NCBI GenBank assembly: GCA_028533045.1
Contig: JAQQAP010000016.1
Coordinates: forward strand, 62,001 to 126,000
Length of the DNA: 64,000 nt
Reading direction: 5' to 3'
DNA from: Spirochaetales bacterium
Lineage (GTDB): Bacteria; Spirochaetota; Spirochaetia; DSM-2461
The translations under genes were made by a program, and so were the position numbers. This document shows, piece by piece, positions 51,752 to 60,934 of this stretch (position 1 is its first letter; each line of letters begins with the position of its first letter). Below the pieces are notes generated by a model. It saw only the letters and a list, made by a program, of their open reading frames with translations. It had not been told where the DNA came from and made no database searches.

Positions 51752-52108
51752 ATGGGGCAAGAATATTCTGACAAAATGTATGACGTTCTGAAGTCGATGA
51801 GAGGGGAACTTCTCAAAAATCTTATTTCAGAAAATGAAGATTTCAAGGCAGCCGTTGAAGATTTAGGGCTGAATGATCTGGCCGATGTGGCCTCAAATGA
51901 CATTGATTGCCGGACTCTGGAAGTATTGGGTAATCGTGACAAGTTACAGTTAGAGAAAATTGACGCGGCGATTTCCCGTATCAAGAACGGTACCTACGGT
52001 ATTTGTGCTTCCTGTACAAAGATGATTTCAAAAGACCGGCTTGAAGCCATTCCCTATGCTGCTTTATGTATTGATTGCAAACAAAAAGCGGAAAAAAACA
52101 GAAGATAA
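51752..52108 (+). CDS. dksA: DksA/TraR-family zinc-finger protein
   Basis: This 118-residue protein has an N-terminal coiled coil, a conserved centre (DLGLNDLADVASNDIDCRTL) and a C4 zinc finger (CASC then CIDC, 17 residues apart; NGTYGICASCTKMISKDRLE). DksA proteins bind the RNA-polymerase secondary channel and, with ppGpp, adjust rRNA and stress promoters. The coiled-coil tip lacks the classic DxxDxA arrangement that I can see, so activity may differ. Divergent from infA. Confidence 0.9.
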   Translation: MGQEYSDKMYDVLKSMRGELLKNLISENEDFKAAVEDLGLNDLADVASNDIDCRTLEVLGNRDKLQLEKIDAAISRIKNGTYGICASCTKMISKDRLEAIPYAALCIDCKQKAEKNRR

Positions 52109-52129
52109 CTATTTTCTGATATAAATATT

Positions 52130-52181
52130 AATTCTCTCTTCCTTTCTTCCGATTATATTATTGAGGAAAGGAAAGAGAATT
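52130..52181 (+). promoter_or_regulatory. mRNA hairpin that would hide the ribosome site of the 52182 gene
   Basis: AATTCTCT-C-TTCCTTTC (52130-52146) pairs with GAAAGGAA-AGAGAATT (52166-52181), a 16-bp stem with one bulge. The right arm contains the AGGAAAGGAAAGAG ribosome site and ends next to the ATG at 52182. No T run follows, so it is not a typical terminator. Confidence 0.6.
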
Positions 52182-52571
52182 ATGAAAATTTCAACGGGGA
52201 TGGTTAATCCTGTACAAATTTCATCTACAGCCCATGGACATGGAGGTAAGGTTACCTTACCCGTATCTCCCGTCGATACGATGTATGCTCAATACAAATA
52301 TGTTCAGGGAATCCCCGCCTCAACAAGTCAAAGTTCCGTTCCCTTAAAGAGACTTCAATTATTAAATAATATGATCGTTTCCCTTCAGAATCTCAACAAA
52401 ATAGCCACTGAACAGCAATCGGGCCTTAATATAGAAGATGAGATTCAGTCTTCCGATCTAAGCCATTTGGGACAGATGATTCATGATAAGTTAAGGGAAA
52501 TGCCACCGGCTTTCACTGCCGTGACAAACACGGCAGCTACAACAGGTATGGCATTTAATTTAGCTATCTGA
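52182..52571 (+). CDS. Small protein of unknown function
   Basis: This 129-residue protein has no signal peptide, membrane helix or cysteine. It starts with MKISTGMVNPVQIS, has a Tyr-containing central stretch (VSPVDTMYAQYKYVQGIP) and a helical segment (LKRLQLLNNMIVSLQNLNKI). The ATG at 52182 follows a purine-rich ribosome site locked in the hairpin at 52130-52181. It is downstream of dksA (73 bp) and convergent with the DbpA-like gene, whose stop follows directly. I do not recognise it. Confidence 0.62.
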   Translation: MKISTGMVNPVQISSTAHGHGGKVTLPVSPVDTMYAQYKYVQGIPASTSQSSVPLKRLQLLNNMIVSLQNLNKIATEQQSGLNIEDEIQSSDLSHLGQMIHDKLREMPPAFTAVTNTAATTGMAFNLAI

Positions 52572-53504
52572 CTATTTTTGTTTCGCGTAGTTGACTGTTA
52601 AGTTACGGCCGCGGTAATTAATACCGTTCAGATTTTCAATAGCCCGGTCGGCAGACTTTTTTTCAATCGTTACAAAGGCATAATTATCAAGAATCCGGAT
52701 TTCTCCTATATGGCCTCTTTCTATTTTTCCTGTGTTTATGAAAAGATGGATCAAGTCCTTAGGGTAAACTTTTCGGTTTTTGCCAATTCCAATAAAAAGG
52801 GTAATCCCGTTTTTTAACTGGGGCATTTTAAGGGATTTATCCTTTGACAGATATTCCTTTAACAGGAAAGCGGTTACCCAGCCGCGGAACCCAAAGGGTA
52901 CGCATTTCTTAAAAACTTTCCGGTATTCGCTAAGTTTTTCCGGTTCGTTGTCGGATCGGGTCTTCTTGACCAGTTCGTCCATGGCGTTGATCATATTTTC
53001 AGGTATCTTTGCCACATGGTTCTCCTTATCTAAAATTGCTGATTTTTTAAGTACAGCAGAAGTTTTGATGAGGGGATGATCCGGAACCTCAAGAGCCTGG
53101 GACCCAATGATGAAAATACTTTGCGTATTCAACATATGGGATATAATAAAGGACACGTCGTTTAAGTGGGATTCATCGTCTTTCCCGTTAAGGGGAGCGA
53201 TGACGGTGTCGAACTGTGACAGATCAATCTGGGACCGTCTAATCTGGTCAATGATTGAATCAGTAATGGCACCAATAAGGGGATATCCCCTGCTAATTTT
53301 ACGTGATTCCTTTAATAAGTCTCCGTGGTTAATCAGATACAACTGCTTAATGTTTACAGAACGGGAAACCTCTCTGTAACGACTTAAGACAGTTTCATCG
53401 GACAAGACAAGAATTCCTCTGACTTTCCTGTTGTTAAGGCAGGAAAGAAAGAAGGCATTTTCTTCTTCCTCGCTAAGCTGAATAAAAAAACGGGATTGTC
53501 TCAT
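52572..53504 (-). CDS. Protein with DbpA-type RNA-binding domain but no helicase core
   Basis: The last 75 of its 310 residues match the C-terminal RNA-binding domain of DbpA/CsdA helicases (TLFIGIGKNRKVYPKDLIHL, GEIRILDNYAFVTIEKKSAD, GINYRGRNLTVNYAK). The first 235 residues lack a Walker A or DEAD box. They include RGILVLSDETVLSRY and FDTVIAPLNGKDDESHLND, which look like a decayed helicase or other Rossmann-type fold. It could bind 23S rRNA during ribosome assembly without unwinding. Ribosome site GGGAGAG. Single gene. Confidence 0.78.
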   Translation of the reverse strand: MRQSRFFIQLSEEEENAFFLSCLNNRKVRGILVLSDETVLSRYREVSRSVNIKQLYLINHGDLLKESRKISRGYPLIGAITDSIIDQIRRSQIDLSQFDTVIAPLNGKDDESHLNDVSFIISHMLNTQSIFIIGSQALEVPDHPLIKTSAVLKKSAILDKENHVAKIPENMINAMDELVKKTRSDNEPEKLSEYRKVFKKCVPFGFRGWVTAFLLKEYLSKDKSLKMPQLKNGITLFIGIGKNRKVYPKDLIHLFINTGKIERGHIGEIRILDNYAFVTIEKKSADRAIENLNGINYRGRNLTVNYAKQK

Positions 53505-53641
53505 CTCTCTCCCTATCGTTACTATAATTTATAATGACTCATATCCTTTGTCAATATATTAAATAGAGACAGAAAAAAGGATTTCCTTGTTAAGGCGAAC
53601 TTTTTTGGTTATATTAATTCTAGAGACTCAGGAGGGATTCA

Positions 53642-54748
53642 ATGCAAAAAAATAATACTGAATTAAAAGATATCGAAGAGAAGATCGAACAGCTTGAGGT
53701 TCAGATTAACTCTCACTGTATAGCATGGGCTCAGGATGATCTTTCCTCCCGTCCCGAAGAGGACCTCCCCGCAGAAATAAGTTCTGTGCAGGATCGCATT
53801 ACCGAGTTGGAAGATAAGAAGATAAGCATTGAAGAACTTCTAAAAAAACGTGAGTCCCTTAACGATCAGAAAAAAACGATAAAGAGTTCTGAAACGGAAG
53901 AACTCAAATCCCGTTCCGATATTTATCAAGTTTTGGGGCGGAGGGCTTTTGAGCTCTACAAAAAAGGCAGTTTGAATGATTCGGAAGGATTGGATAATAT
54001 TTTCTCTCCCCTTTTGGAGTGGGAGGACAGGATCCGTCATGCCGATAATGAACTCTACAGGATACGAAGCCGCGAGGAAGAAGGAACATTTATTCATAGA
54101 ATGGGGGCGCTGATAAAACGTTCTACCCAATCTACAAGAAAGAAAGCTGCCGGTGATAGTTTGAATAAATACTATGGTAAAGCGGGGGAGCAGCTTATCA
54201 AAGAGGGGTATTTTACAGAAATTGCCGAGAATGGCCTTTCTGATATATATGATGAATTTCAAAATAAAGAGAAGTACTCCCGTCAACTGAGAGAGGAAGA
54301 GGCCGAACTGGATAGAAGTCTCGAGAAGCTTGACGATGAATTAGATGAACTTTGCGATGGAGTGCGCCCTCAGAGGGCCATAAAGGGTATCGAGGATGCC
54401 AGGGATGCAGCGGATCTTGAGCTGGATGAGGCTTATCTTTCTTTGGGTAAAGTACTTTATGATGAGAAAAAAAAGGGAGGAGCTACCTTTGGGAAGGTCA
54501 TTGATGAGCTTAAGGGTGAATACGAAATCCTTAACCGTGAAAAAGCCCGATGCCTCATAGAAAAGCGTTTATCCGAGTTAAAGGAAAGCTTTGAAAAGAA
54601 AGTCAAAGAGCGGGACCAGCAAAAGGTACGAGTCGATAGAGAGCAGGCGAAATGGGAGAACCTCCGCGATGAAACGGAGGAAATCTCAAGGAGTCTGGTA
54701 CAGCTGGAAAGTGAGAGGACGGCCTTTGAGAAGAAGGATAATTCCTAG
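53642..54748 (+). CDS. Coiled-coil protein of unknown function
   Basis: This 368-residue protein has no signal peptide. Heptad-rich segments cover about residues 1-90 (IEEKIEQLEVQINSH) and 210-368 (LREEEAELDRSLEKLDDELD, KKVKERDQQKVRVDREQA), with a charged middle. It is probably a cytoplasmic structural or scaffold protein. Ribosome site AGGAGGG. It converges with the phosphatase gene and overlaps it by 4 bp. No domain is recognised. Confidence 0.75.
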   Translation: MQKNNTELKDIEEKIEQLEVQINSHCIAWAQDDLSSRPEEDLPAEISSVQDRITELEDKKISIEELLKKRESLNDQKKTIKSSETEELKSRSDIYQVLGRRAFELYKKGSLNDSEGLDNIFSPLLEWEDRIRHADNELYRIRSREEEGTFIHRMGALIKRSTQSTRKKAAGDSLNKYYGKAGEQLIKEGYFTEIAENGLSDIYDEFQNKEKYSRQLREEEAELDRSLEKLDDELDELCDGVRPQRAIKGIEDARDAADLELDEAYLSLGKVLYDEKKKGGATFGKVIDELKGEYEILNREKARCLIEKRLSELKESFEKKVKERDQQKVRVDREQAKWENLRDETEEISRSLVQLESERTAFEKKDNS

Positions 54749-56868
54749 CCTATTTTAATTGCCATAAAGGTTTCGTCATCATGTTGTCCGGCGGAGCCTT
54801 CAAAATTCCGCAGCAGCTGCTCTATGGTATCTTTCATCCTGTCGGGAGTTTTATCTACAAACTGGCTGGCGTACTTAAGAAGGCGGCCGGTACCCAATTC
54901 TTCACCCTTGTCATTTCTGGCTTCCGTTAATCCATCGGTAAAAAGGAATATATAATCACCCTTTTCTACTTTTAGCTGTTTGTGTCCGTAATCACCGCGA
55001 ATATCAATTCCAAGGGGTAATCCTTCCGTATCAAACTTGACAAAGACTTTCTTGCTGTTTCTATAAAGGTAGAGCGGATGGTGGGCCCCGTTGGAAAAGG
55101 ATATGCTATTGTTGCTATGATTTATAATCAACAGGGAGGCGGTGGCAAAGGTTCCGCTCTGGAAGTTTCCGGAAATCTCACTGTTTACGGCTTTTAGGAT
55201 ATGGGAGGCATTCATATCGGGAGTAGAAACCGTTCTGAGAACTGTTCTGAACATAACCATGAAGAGAGACGCGGGAATCCCCTTACCGGAGACATCGCAG
55301 ATGATGACAGCTGTTCTGTTCTTATCCAGAGTAAAAACATCATAATAATCCCCGCTCACCCCTTTGGCAGCATGGGAAAAGGCGGAAATCTTTGTTCCTT
55401 TCATGGGAGGCATTCTGGAGGGGAGGAGGGTGTTTTGGATTTCTGCTGCTACTTCTACTTCTCTGTTAATTTCATGCTTTTTAATAAGCTTTTGATACTT
55501 ATCAAAGTTATCCATGGTAATGGTTACGAAGTTAGCGAAGGATTTCATATAGGTAAAGTCCAGGTCGCTAAAGAGGGACTGGGCTTCCGTTTTTGCCAAT
55601 ACCAGAAGTCCAATTTTCTTGTTTTTTGAATTGAGGCTGAGAATTAGGGAGGAGCTTATAAAGCTGGAACTGGACCGGTCCGTATTGTGAGAGAGTACTT
55701 GTTGGTACTCATTATCATGGATAAAAAGAGAACTTCCCTTGCTGCAGGAATCCCCGAGGATATTACCGCTCATAGAAATATTGGTTATGTTGAACCACTC
55801 AACAATATTTTCTTTTTTGGTTCGAATATTTTTGGGGATTTCCATGGGGGGCGGGAAGTAACCAAGATGTTTTCCCATTGTTAGGCAGTTTTCTTCTTCG
55901 TTGTAGAGTAGCAAGGCTGCGCTGTCCGCATTAGTACTGTCTATGGCCAATTCCAGAATCAAGGTATAAAGCTCTTCTGCGGTACTGTCGTTTTCTACGG
56001 CATTTCCCACGTCTCTCATAATATCTTTGAGGGAGTCAATTCGGAACCAGAGCATTTCCGTAAGGGTGTTGAAGTTTTGAGCTATCTCGGAAAACTCATC
56101 GATACCGGAGGATTTCATGGCATAGTGAAAGTTTCCCGTCGCTACCTGGGAAATAGCGTGGTCCAGCTTGTTTATATTGTCCGCTATGGAGTGGGAGAGG
56201 TAAATGGAGAGGAGCATACTAAAGCTGAGCATGAGCGCAGTAATCAGAATGGCATTACGAATCATTTTGCGGCTGAACTGGTCAATTTCTCCGTTAACCT
56301 GAATTGAGGTAGACTCGGCCAATTGAGTAAGGTCGGAACTAATTTTCTGTTGGACCCCTTCAAAGAGATTTATAATATACCAGAGCTGGTTAAAAAAACG
56401 ATCGTCCCCCACGTCGGAACGGGCACGGAAAGAACCCTTTAGACCGTAAACGGTAAAAGAGTAATAACCGGCCAGGGGGTCCAGACTTCTCAGTTCATCC
56501 AAAAAAGGTTTAATTTGATAGGTATAGGAGCTTTCCCAGAGCTTGATAAGCCGGTCCGTATCAGCTTTAAAGTTTGATTCGCCCCTTATACTACCCTGAT
56601 TTTCCTTGAGGTTCTCTACGAGCTTATTAATCTCTTCTACCTGCTTGGAGATGCTGTAGTGAGCCGCTATGGGCATCTGTGGTTTATAGAGGTTAATATT
56701 AAGCTCGTCGTTAAGAATGAGGATGTTGGAATGGAGGTTATCAAGAAGAATCTTTTGATTTGAGAGGCGGTTCATCCCTACGAATACATAAATCCCCAGG
56801 GCAAGGGACAGGGTAAAAAGAACAAAAATAATTAACTGGAAAAGGGGAAATCGTATGGATAGTTTCAT
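54745..56868 (-). CDS. Membrane SpoIIE-type PP2C phosphatase with HAMP and GAF-like domains
   Basis: The protein has 707 residues. Membrane helices near residues 9-29 and 198-220 flank a periplasmic sensor, followed by HAMP (about 222-275), a GAF-like domain (about 285-455) and a C-terminal PP2C domain. Metal Asp motifs are intact: KGVSGDYYDVF, IICDVSGKGIPASLF, FLFTDGLTEARN and QHDDETFMAI. Such phosphatases dephosphorylate STAS anti-anti-sigma factors in partner switching. It is translationally coupled (TAATG) to the paralogue upstream (56868-58973). Confidence 0.93.
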   Translation of the reverse strand: MKLSIRFPLFQLIIFVLFTLSLALGIYVFVGMNRLSNQKILLDNLHSNILILNDELNINLYKPQMPIAAHYSISKQVEEINKLVENLKENQGSIRGESNFKADTDRLIKLWESSYTYQIKPFLDELRSLDPLAGYYSFTVYGLKGSFRARSDVGDDRFFNQLWYIINLFEGVQQKISSDLTQLAESTSIQVNGEIDQFSRKMIRNAILITALMLSFSMLLSIYLSHSIADNINKLDHAISQVATGNFHYAMKSSGIDEFSEIAQNFNTLTEMLWFRIDSLKDIMRDVGNAVENDSTAEELYTLILELAIDSTNADSAALLLYNEEENCLTMGKHLGYFPPPMEIPKNIRTKKENIVEWFNITNISMSGNILGDSCSKGSSLFIHDNEYQQVLSHNTDRSSSSFISSSLILSLNSKNKKIGLLVLAKTEAQSLFSDLDFTYMKSFANFVTITMDNFDKYQKLIKKHEINREVEVAAEIQNTLLPSRMPPMKGTKISAFSHAAKGVSGDYYDVFTLDKNRTAVIICDVSGKGIPASLFMVMFRTVLRTVSTPDMNASHILKAVNSEISGNFQSGTFATASLLIINHSNNSISFSNGAHHPLYLYRNSKKVFVKFDTEGLPLGIDIRGDYGHKQLKVEKGDYIFLFTDGLTEARNDKGEELGTGRLLKYASQFVDKTPDRMKDTIEQLLRNFEGSAGQHDDETFMAIKIG

Positions 56869-58973
56869 TAGGTAAAATCTCCTCTTTTTAAAGTGAAAAT
56901 AGTCTGGTCATCCCACTGGTGGGAGTCACGGTGGAAAAAGTTTAGGTCATCGATGATTTCCTCTACCAGTTTTTCCGCACTGTCCTTTGACAGTTTTAGT
57001 CCGATCTCCTTGAGGGCCGTCACTCCGTATTCTTTGCCGGAATGGCTTCGTGCTTCAGGAATACCGTCGGTGAAAAGGTAAAGGAAATCCCCGTTTTTAA
57101 TGAGAAAACTTTCTTCCTGGTATTTGGCGTTTTTATCCAGTCCAACAGGGATACCCTGCGGCTGCAGTTCTTCATACTTCCCCGTTTCTGAGCGATAAAC
57201 AAGAAGGGGTTGGCTACCGGCCGAAGCATAGGATAGGGCCCCGCTATTCTGATTATACAAAAGCAGAGACAGGGTTGCGATATTTTCAATCCTGATTTTT
57301 TCTGTGATATTTCTATTCAGGGTCTCCATTATTTCCGCTCCGTTAAGGCCGGATTTGGCGACAAGTTTCAGAATCGTTTTAATCATGGTAATTACAAGAG
57401 CCGCAGGAACACCTTTTCCGGCAACCTCACAGACGGCGATAAGGACTGTTTCCCGGTCCAGCATGTAACAGTCGTAAAAGTCTCCGTTGATACCTCGACA
57501 GGTACGGGTTTTGAACGCTATATCTGTCTGGCGAAGCTGGGGGATCTGTTGGGGAAGGAGGTTCTGCTGAATCTCGGCAGCAATATCAATTTCCCTATTC
57601 AACTCGAATACTTCAAGCATTTCGTTGTACTTGAGAAGGTTGTCTATGGAGATAGCGGCCAGCTCGCAGAAGGATTCCGCATTGGCCAGTTCCAGATCGG
57701 AAAAATAGTCGTCCCCCGTCTGAATCAGGCTCAAAACCCCATAAACATGGTTTCCCACTCTAATCGGAATGGCTATGGCCGAATTAATATGGTAGGGATG
57801 ATTGTGGGGGCGGGCAAAGGAGGAGGAGTAAGTTCTTTTAACCAGGGTAGCCTCTCCCTTGAGAGCGGCCTCGCCAATAAGATTTTCTCCCACCTTTACG
57901 GGAATTTCTTTGAAGGATGCCAGTGTGGCATCGGAGGTATTAAAGGGATGTACATTCTCCCTGTCTTCTCCCAGGGGGTAGGGGGGGCGGTAATCACCCA
58001 CGGCGTAAGTTAGGAGAAGTTCCGTATTATCTTCATTAAAAAGGTAGAGTCCGGCTCCGGAGGCATCGGCACTCTTCTGCCCAAGGTAAACAATGGCCTT
58101 TTCCACCTTGCCCACTTCAATTTCATTGCTTATAGAGTCACCTACGTCCTGTAGAATGTGCTGTACCGACTCCAGTTTAGCCCAAAGGGCTTCGGTTACG
58201 CTGTTAAAGTCCCGGGCGAGTCGACCGAATTCGTCATTCGATTCTATTTTGAGTTTATGGGAGAATTCACCGCTTGATACTTTATTGATGGTATAGCGGA
58301 TTTTCCTTACGTTATCCATGAGATTGTGGCCGAAATAAAAGCTCACAAAAATACACCCAAGAACGACTATTGCATTAATGATCATTAGAGAAGTAAGTCT
58401 TGATCTGATTATTTCCGGTATTTGGGTACGGATAGAATTGAGGATCTGTCTCTGCTGTGTTTCCAAAAGACCTATTTCTTCGGTCATTTTTTGTAGCTCT
58501 ATAACCGTCTTTATCGCCAAGGCGTCATCGGTTACTTCCATGTAGGAGAAAAGACTGGAGGTAGGATCTTTATGGCGGTGAAAATAGTTGTCGAAAAAAT
58601 CGATATAATTGATAACAGAATCGGCGTTCGTCAGTTTAAGCCAACTCTGGTTAAGCTCTTCCATGGAATTTTTGAATTCCCGGTCCATAATTCGGTAGGT
58701 TCTGTTTTGTGCTTCCTTACCGGTAGAGAAGGAGAGCTGCTCCCATCTTTCGGCAATTACCGTATAGTGGTCGTAGTTAACATCGGGATGGTAGAGGATT
58801 TCCTCAATCTTTAGGCGGAGCTGCTTGCTTTCGTAACCCTTGTCCAGAATGGATTTGTAAAGGCCGTTTATTTCTGAAAGGTTGATGAGAGACACCAGGG
58901 AGATAATGAGACTTATAAACAAGGCAACCGTAATACCGCCTTCCAGCAGCAGGAGTTTTGATCTAATCTTCAC
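56868..58973 (-). CDS. Membrane SpoIIE-type phosphatase paralogue with altered metal residue
   Basis: The protein has about 701 residues, with the same layout as its partner: two membrane helices, HAMP, GAF-like domain, PP2C. In the PP2C domain INGDFYDCYML, LFTDGIPEARS and QWDDQTIFTL retain their Asp. However, the CDVSGKG motif reads CEVAGKGVPAA, with Glu replacing a metal-ligand Asp (codon GAG). This may weaken or change activity. The start at GTG 58973 has AAGGAAG upstream; a GTG at 59018 would add 15 residues but has a weaker site. First gene of the two-gene operon. Confidence 0.88.
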   Translation of the reverse strand: MKIRSKLLLLEGGITVALFISLIISLVSLINLSEINGLYKSILDKGYESKQLRLKIEEILYHPDVNYDHYTVIAERWEQLSFSTGKEAQNRTYRIMDREFKNSMEELNQSWLKLTNADSVINYIDFFDNYFHRHKDPTSSLFSYMEVTDDALAIKTVIELQKMTEEIGLLETQQRQILNSIRTQIPEIIRSRLTSLMIINAIVVLGCIFVSFYFGHNLMDNVRKIRYTINKVSSGEFSHKLKIESNDEFGRLARDFNSVTEALWAKLESVQHILQDVGDSISNEIEVGKVEKAIVYLGQKSADASGAGLYLFNEDNTELLLTYAVGDYRPPYPLGEDRENVHPFNTSDATLASFKEIPVKVGENLIGEAALKGEATLVKRTYSSSFARPHNHPYHINSAIAIPIRVGNHVYGVLSLIQTGDDYFSDLELANAESFCELAAISIDNLLKYNEMLEVFELNREIDIAAEIQQNLLPQQIPQLRQTDIAFKTRTCRGINGDFYDCYMLDRETVLIAVCEVAGKGVPAALVITMIKTILKLVAKSGLNGAEIMETLNRNITEKIRIENIATLSLLLYNQNSGALSYASAGSQPLLVYRSETGKYEELQPQGIPVGLDKNAKYQEESFLIKNGDFLYLFTDGIPEARSHSGKEYGVTALKEIGLKLSKDSAEKLVEEIIDDLNFFHRDSHQWDDQTIFTLKRGDFT

Positions 58974-59024
58974 TGAATTAAACTTCCTTATTAAATAAAC
59001 ATTGCCGCTAAGCCTCACGGCCTG

Positions 59025-59053
59025 TTTACAGCGCTTTCATTTTAACATAAAAT
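59025..59053 (+). promoter_or_regulatory. Promoter of apbE, leaderless spacing
   Basis: TTTACA (59025-59030), 17 bp and TAAAAT (59048-59053) are followed after seven bases by the ATG at 59061. No Shine-Dalgarno sequence is present. Confidence 0.62.
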
Positions 59054-59060
59054 CCGATCC

Positions 59061-60089
59061 ATGGGAAAGTATTTTCTTTATAGTCTGGTTTTTTTTACTC
59101 TTCTTTTTACTCAATGTGCAAAATCGGTGGAACCGCAGAGGTACAATCAGTTTGTTCTTGCTACGATTTGTCAGATAACTCTTTACGATGAGGTGGGGGA
59201 ATCTGCGGCGGATAGGGCCTTTGAGGAATTAGCCCGAATCGAATCGGTATTCAGCAGGAGTATTCCTTCCAGTGATGTGGCTACCTTTAACAGGCTTTCC
59301 AGAGAGAGCGCGGGAGAAATGATGGAGTATGACCTTACTCCGGAAGTGGCGGAGGTTTTATCACTTGCTCTGGACTATGGTGAAATGAGCCGGGGAAAGT
59401 ATAATCCTGCCGTCGGTCCACTGGTAGATTTATGGGGAATTGGTACCGATGACGCCCGGGTGCCCTTAGACGGGGAAATCGTTGAGGTTCTACCTCTCCT
59501 TAATCTGGAGGACCTTAACCTTGACGGAACTCTTCTCACCGCATTGGGAGGAACCGAACTGGACCTGGGGAGTATAGCCAAAGGTTATGCGGCGGATAGG
59601 GTTAAGCTGATTTTGGAAGAAGAAGGAGTGGAACGGGCCATTGTCAACCTGGGCGGTAATGTGCTGGTTATGGGAAACAAACCGGATCGTTCCCTATGGA
59701 AAATCGGGATTCAAAATCCCCTTTCCGACAGGGGAGACTATGTGGGTATCATCAGCATGGAATCCACTTCTATGGTAACCTCCGGAAATTACGAACGGTT
59801 TTTCGAAGTGGACGGGGTTCGTTACCATCATATCCTTGATGGAAATACCGGTTATCCCGTGGAAAACAATCTGGCCGCCTGTACTATCGTGACACCCCGC
59901 TCGATTGATGCGGATGCCCTTTCCACAACCCTCTATTCACTGGGCCTGGAAGAGGGGATGGCTTTTGCCGAAGCCCACGACTATTTTGAAGTTCTTTTTA
60001 TCACTAAGGATAACAAAATCTATCTCTCCTCCGGCCTTGAGGAGGATTTTCAGTTAACCAACGGGGATTTTACCCTTTCCAGGCTATGA
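59061..60089 (+). CDS. apbE: FAD:protein FMN transferase lipoprotein (ApbE/Ftp)
   Basis: This 342-residue protein has a signal peptide ending in the lipobox LLFTQC (Cys 19), so it is a periplasmic lipoprotein. ApbE motifs: SRSIPSSDVATFNRL, GKYNPAVGPLVDLWG, LDLGSIAKGYAADRV, VNLGGNVLVMG, and metal/FAD Asp in DADALSTTLYSLG. It attaches FMN covalently to Thr of flavoproteins such as NQR/RNF subunits; the T. pallidum homologue Ftp (TP0796, from memory) also hydrolyses FAD. The message looks leaderless. The 3' end overlaps the convergent methyltransferase gene by 20 bp. Confidence 0.94.
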   Translation: MGKYFLYSLVFFTLLFTQCAKSVEPQRYNQFVLATICQITLYDEVGESAADRAFEELARIESVFSRSIPSSDVATFNRLSRESAGEMMEYDLTPEVAEVLSLALDYGEMSRGKYNPAVGPLVDLWGIGTDDARVPLDGEIVEVLPLLNLEDLNLDGTLLTALGGTELDLGSIAKGYAADRVKLILEEEGVERAIVNLGGNVLVMGNKPDRSLWKIGIQNPLSDRGDYVGIISMESTSMVTSGNYERFFEVDGVRYHHILDGNTGYPVENNLAACTIVTPRSIDADALSTTLYSLGLEEGMAFAEAHDYFEVLFITKDNKIYLSSGLEEDFQLTNGDFTLSRL

Positions 60090-60828
60090 CGATAAGCCTT
60101 TCCGCTTCGTTGTCATAGGCCTCTCCCTGCCAGTTCCCGTAGATATCAATCGATTCAAAACCGGCATTGTAGAGCATTTGAGCCATCTCAAGAGCGGAGA
60201 ATATCCTTTGGGCAAAGGAGAACTCATTTAGTGTTCCGTCCTTTTCTAAAAAGAGCCAGCGGTTTTTCAGAACAGTCCAGTTGAGATCGATGCTGTATTC
60301 CAGAAGGATTTTTAGATCGTCCCGTTCAAACCAGGTATTCGCTTCGAATCCGCTGGCAATAACTTCCTTTCCCGGCGTATCGAGAAGAAAAAATCCTCCC
60401 GGTTCCAGGGAGTTAAAAACATTTTTGATGATTTTTTCATCATCTTCGGGATCTTCGGAGTAACCAAAGGAGTTCCACATACAAAGGGCCCCGGAAAAAA
60501 GTCCTTTTGCCTTGTCCGATCTCACGTCTCCCAGAATAAAATTGCAATTAAGGTTTTCTTCCTTTGCGGACTTGCGGGCCCTTTCTATATAGGAGGACGT
60601 GATGTCCATGCCGGTCACATCGTAACCCCAGCGGGCGAACTCCAGAGAGTGCCGTCCAAAGCCGCAGCAGACATCGAGGATTCTACTGCCCTGGGGAAGC
60701 CCGGTCAGTTTAATCACCCCTTCCACCTCATCGTCGGTTTTGGCCATGATGCCCTTGTCGAACATAATGGGTCCGAAGGTATCCCAGAACCATTCGCTTT
60801 CAAACCACTCTTTCTCGTTTTTGTTCAT
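60070..60828 (-). CDS. Class I SAM-dependent methyltransferase
   Basis: The protein has about 252 residues. SAM motif I is RILDVCCGFGRHSLEFARWG, followed by VTGMDITSSYIERARK, ILGDVRSDKAKG and GGFFLLDTPGKEV. It is a stand-alone methyltransferase of unknown substrate. Start choice is uncertain: ATG 60828, GTG 60834 (GGAG six bases upstream), or ATG 60846, which touches AAGGAG directly. It converges with apbE (20-bp overlap). Confidence 0.85.
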   Translation of the reverse strand: MNKNEKEWFESEWFWDTFGPIMFDKGIMAKTDDEVEGVIKLTGLPQGSRILDVCCGFGRHSLEFARWGYDVTGMDITSSYIERARKSAKEENLNCNFILGDVRSDKAKGLFSGALCMWNSFGYSEDPEDDEKIIKNVFNSLEPGGFFLLDTPGKEVIASGFEANTWFERDDLKILLEYSIDLNWTVLKNRWLFLEKDGTLNEFSFAQRIFSALEMAQMLYNAGFESIDIYGNWQGEAYDNEAERLIVIAWKG

Positions 60829-60934
60829 TGCCACGTTCCGCTCCATCTCCTTAAAGTGATGAAAAATAAAGGGTCATTATATCATTTTTGTCGGTGAATG
60901 TGTTATACTATGATAAGATTTATAGGAGATTACC

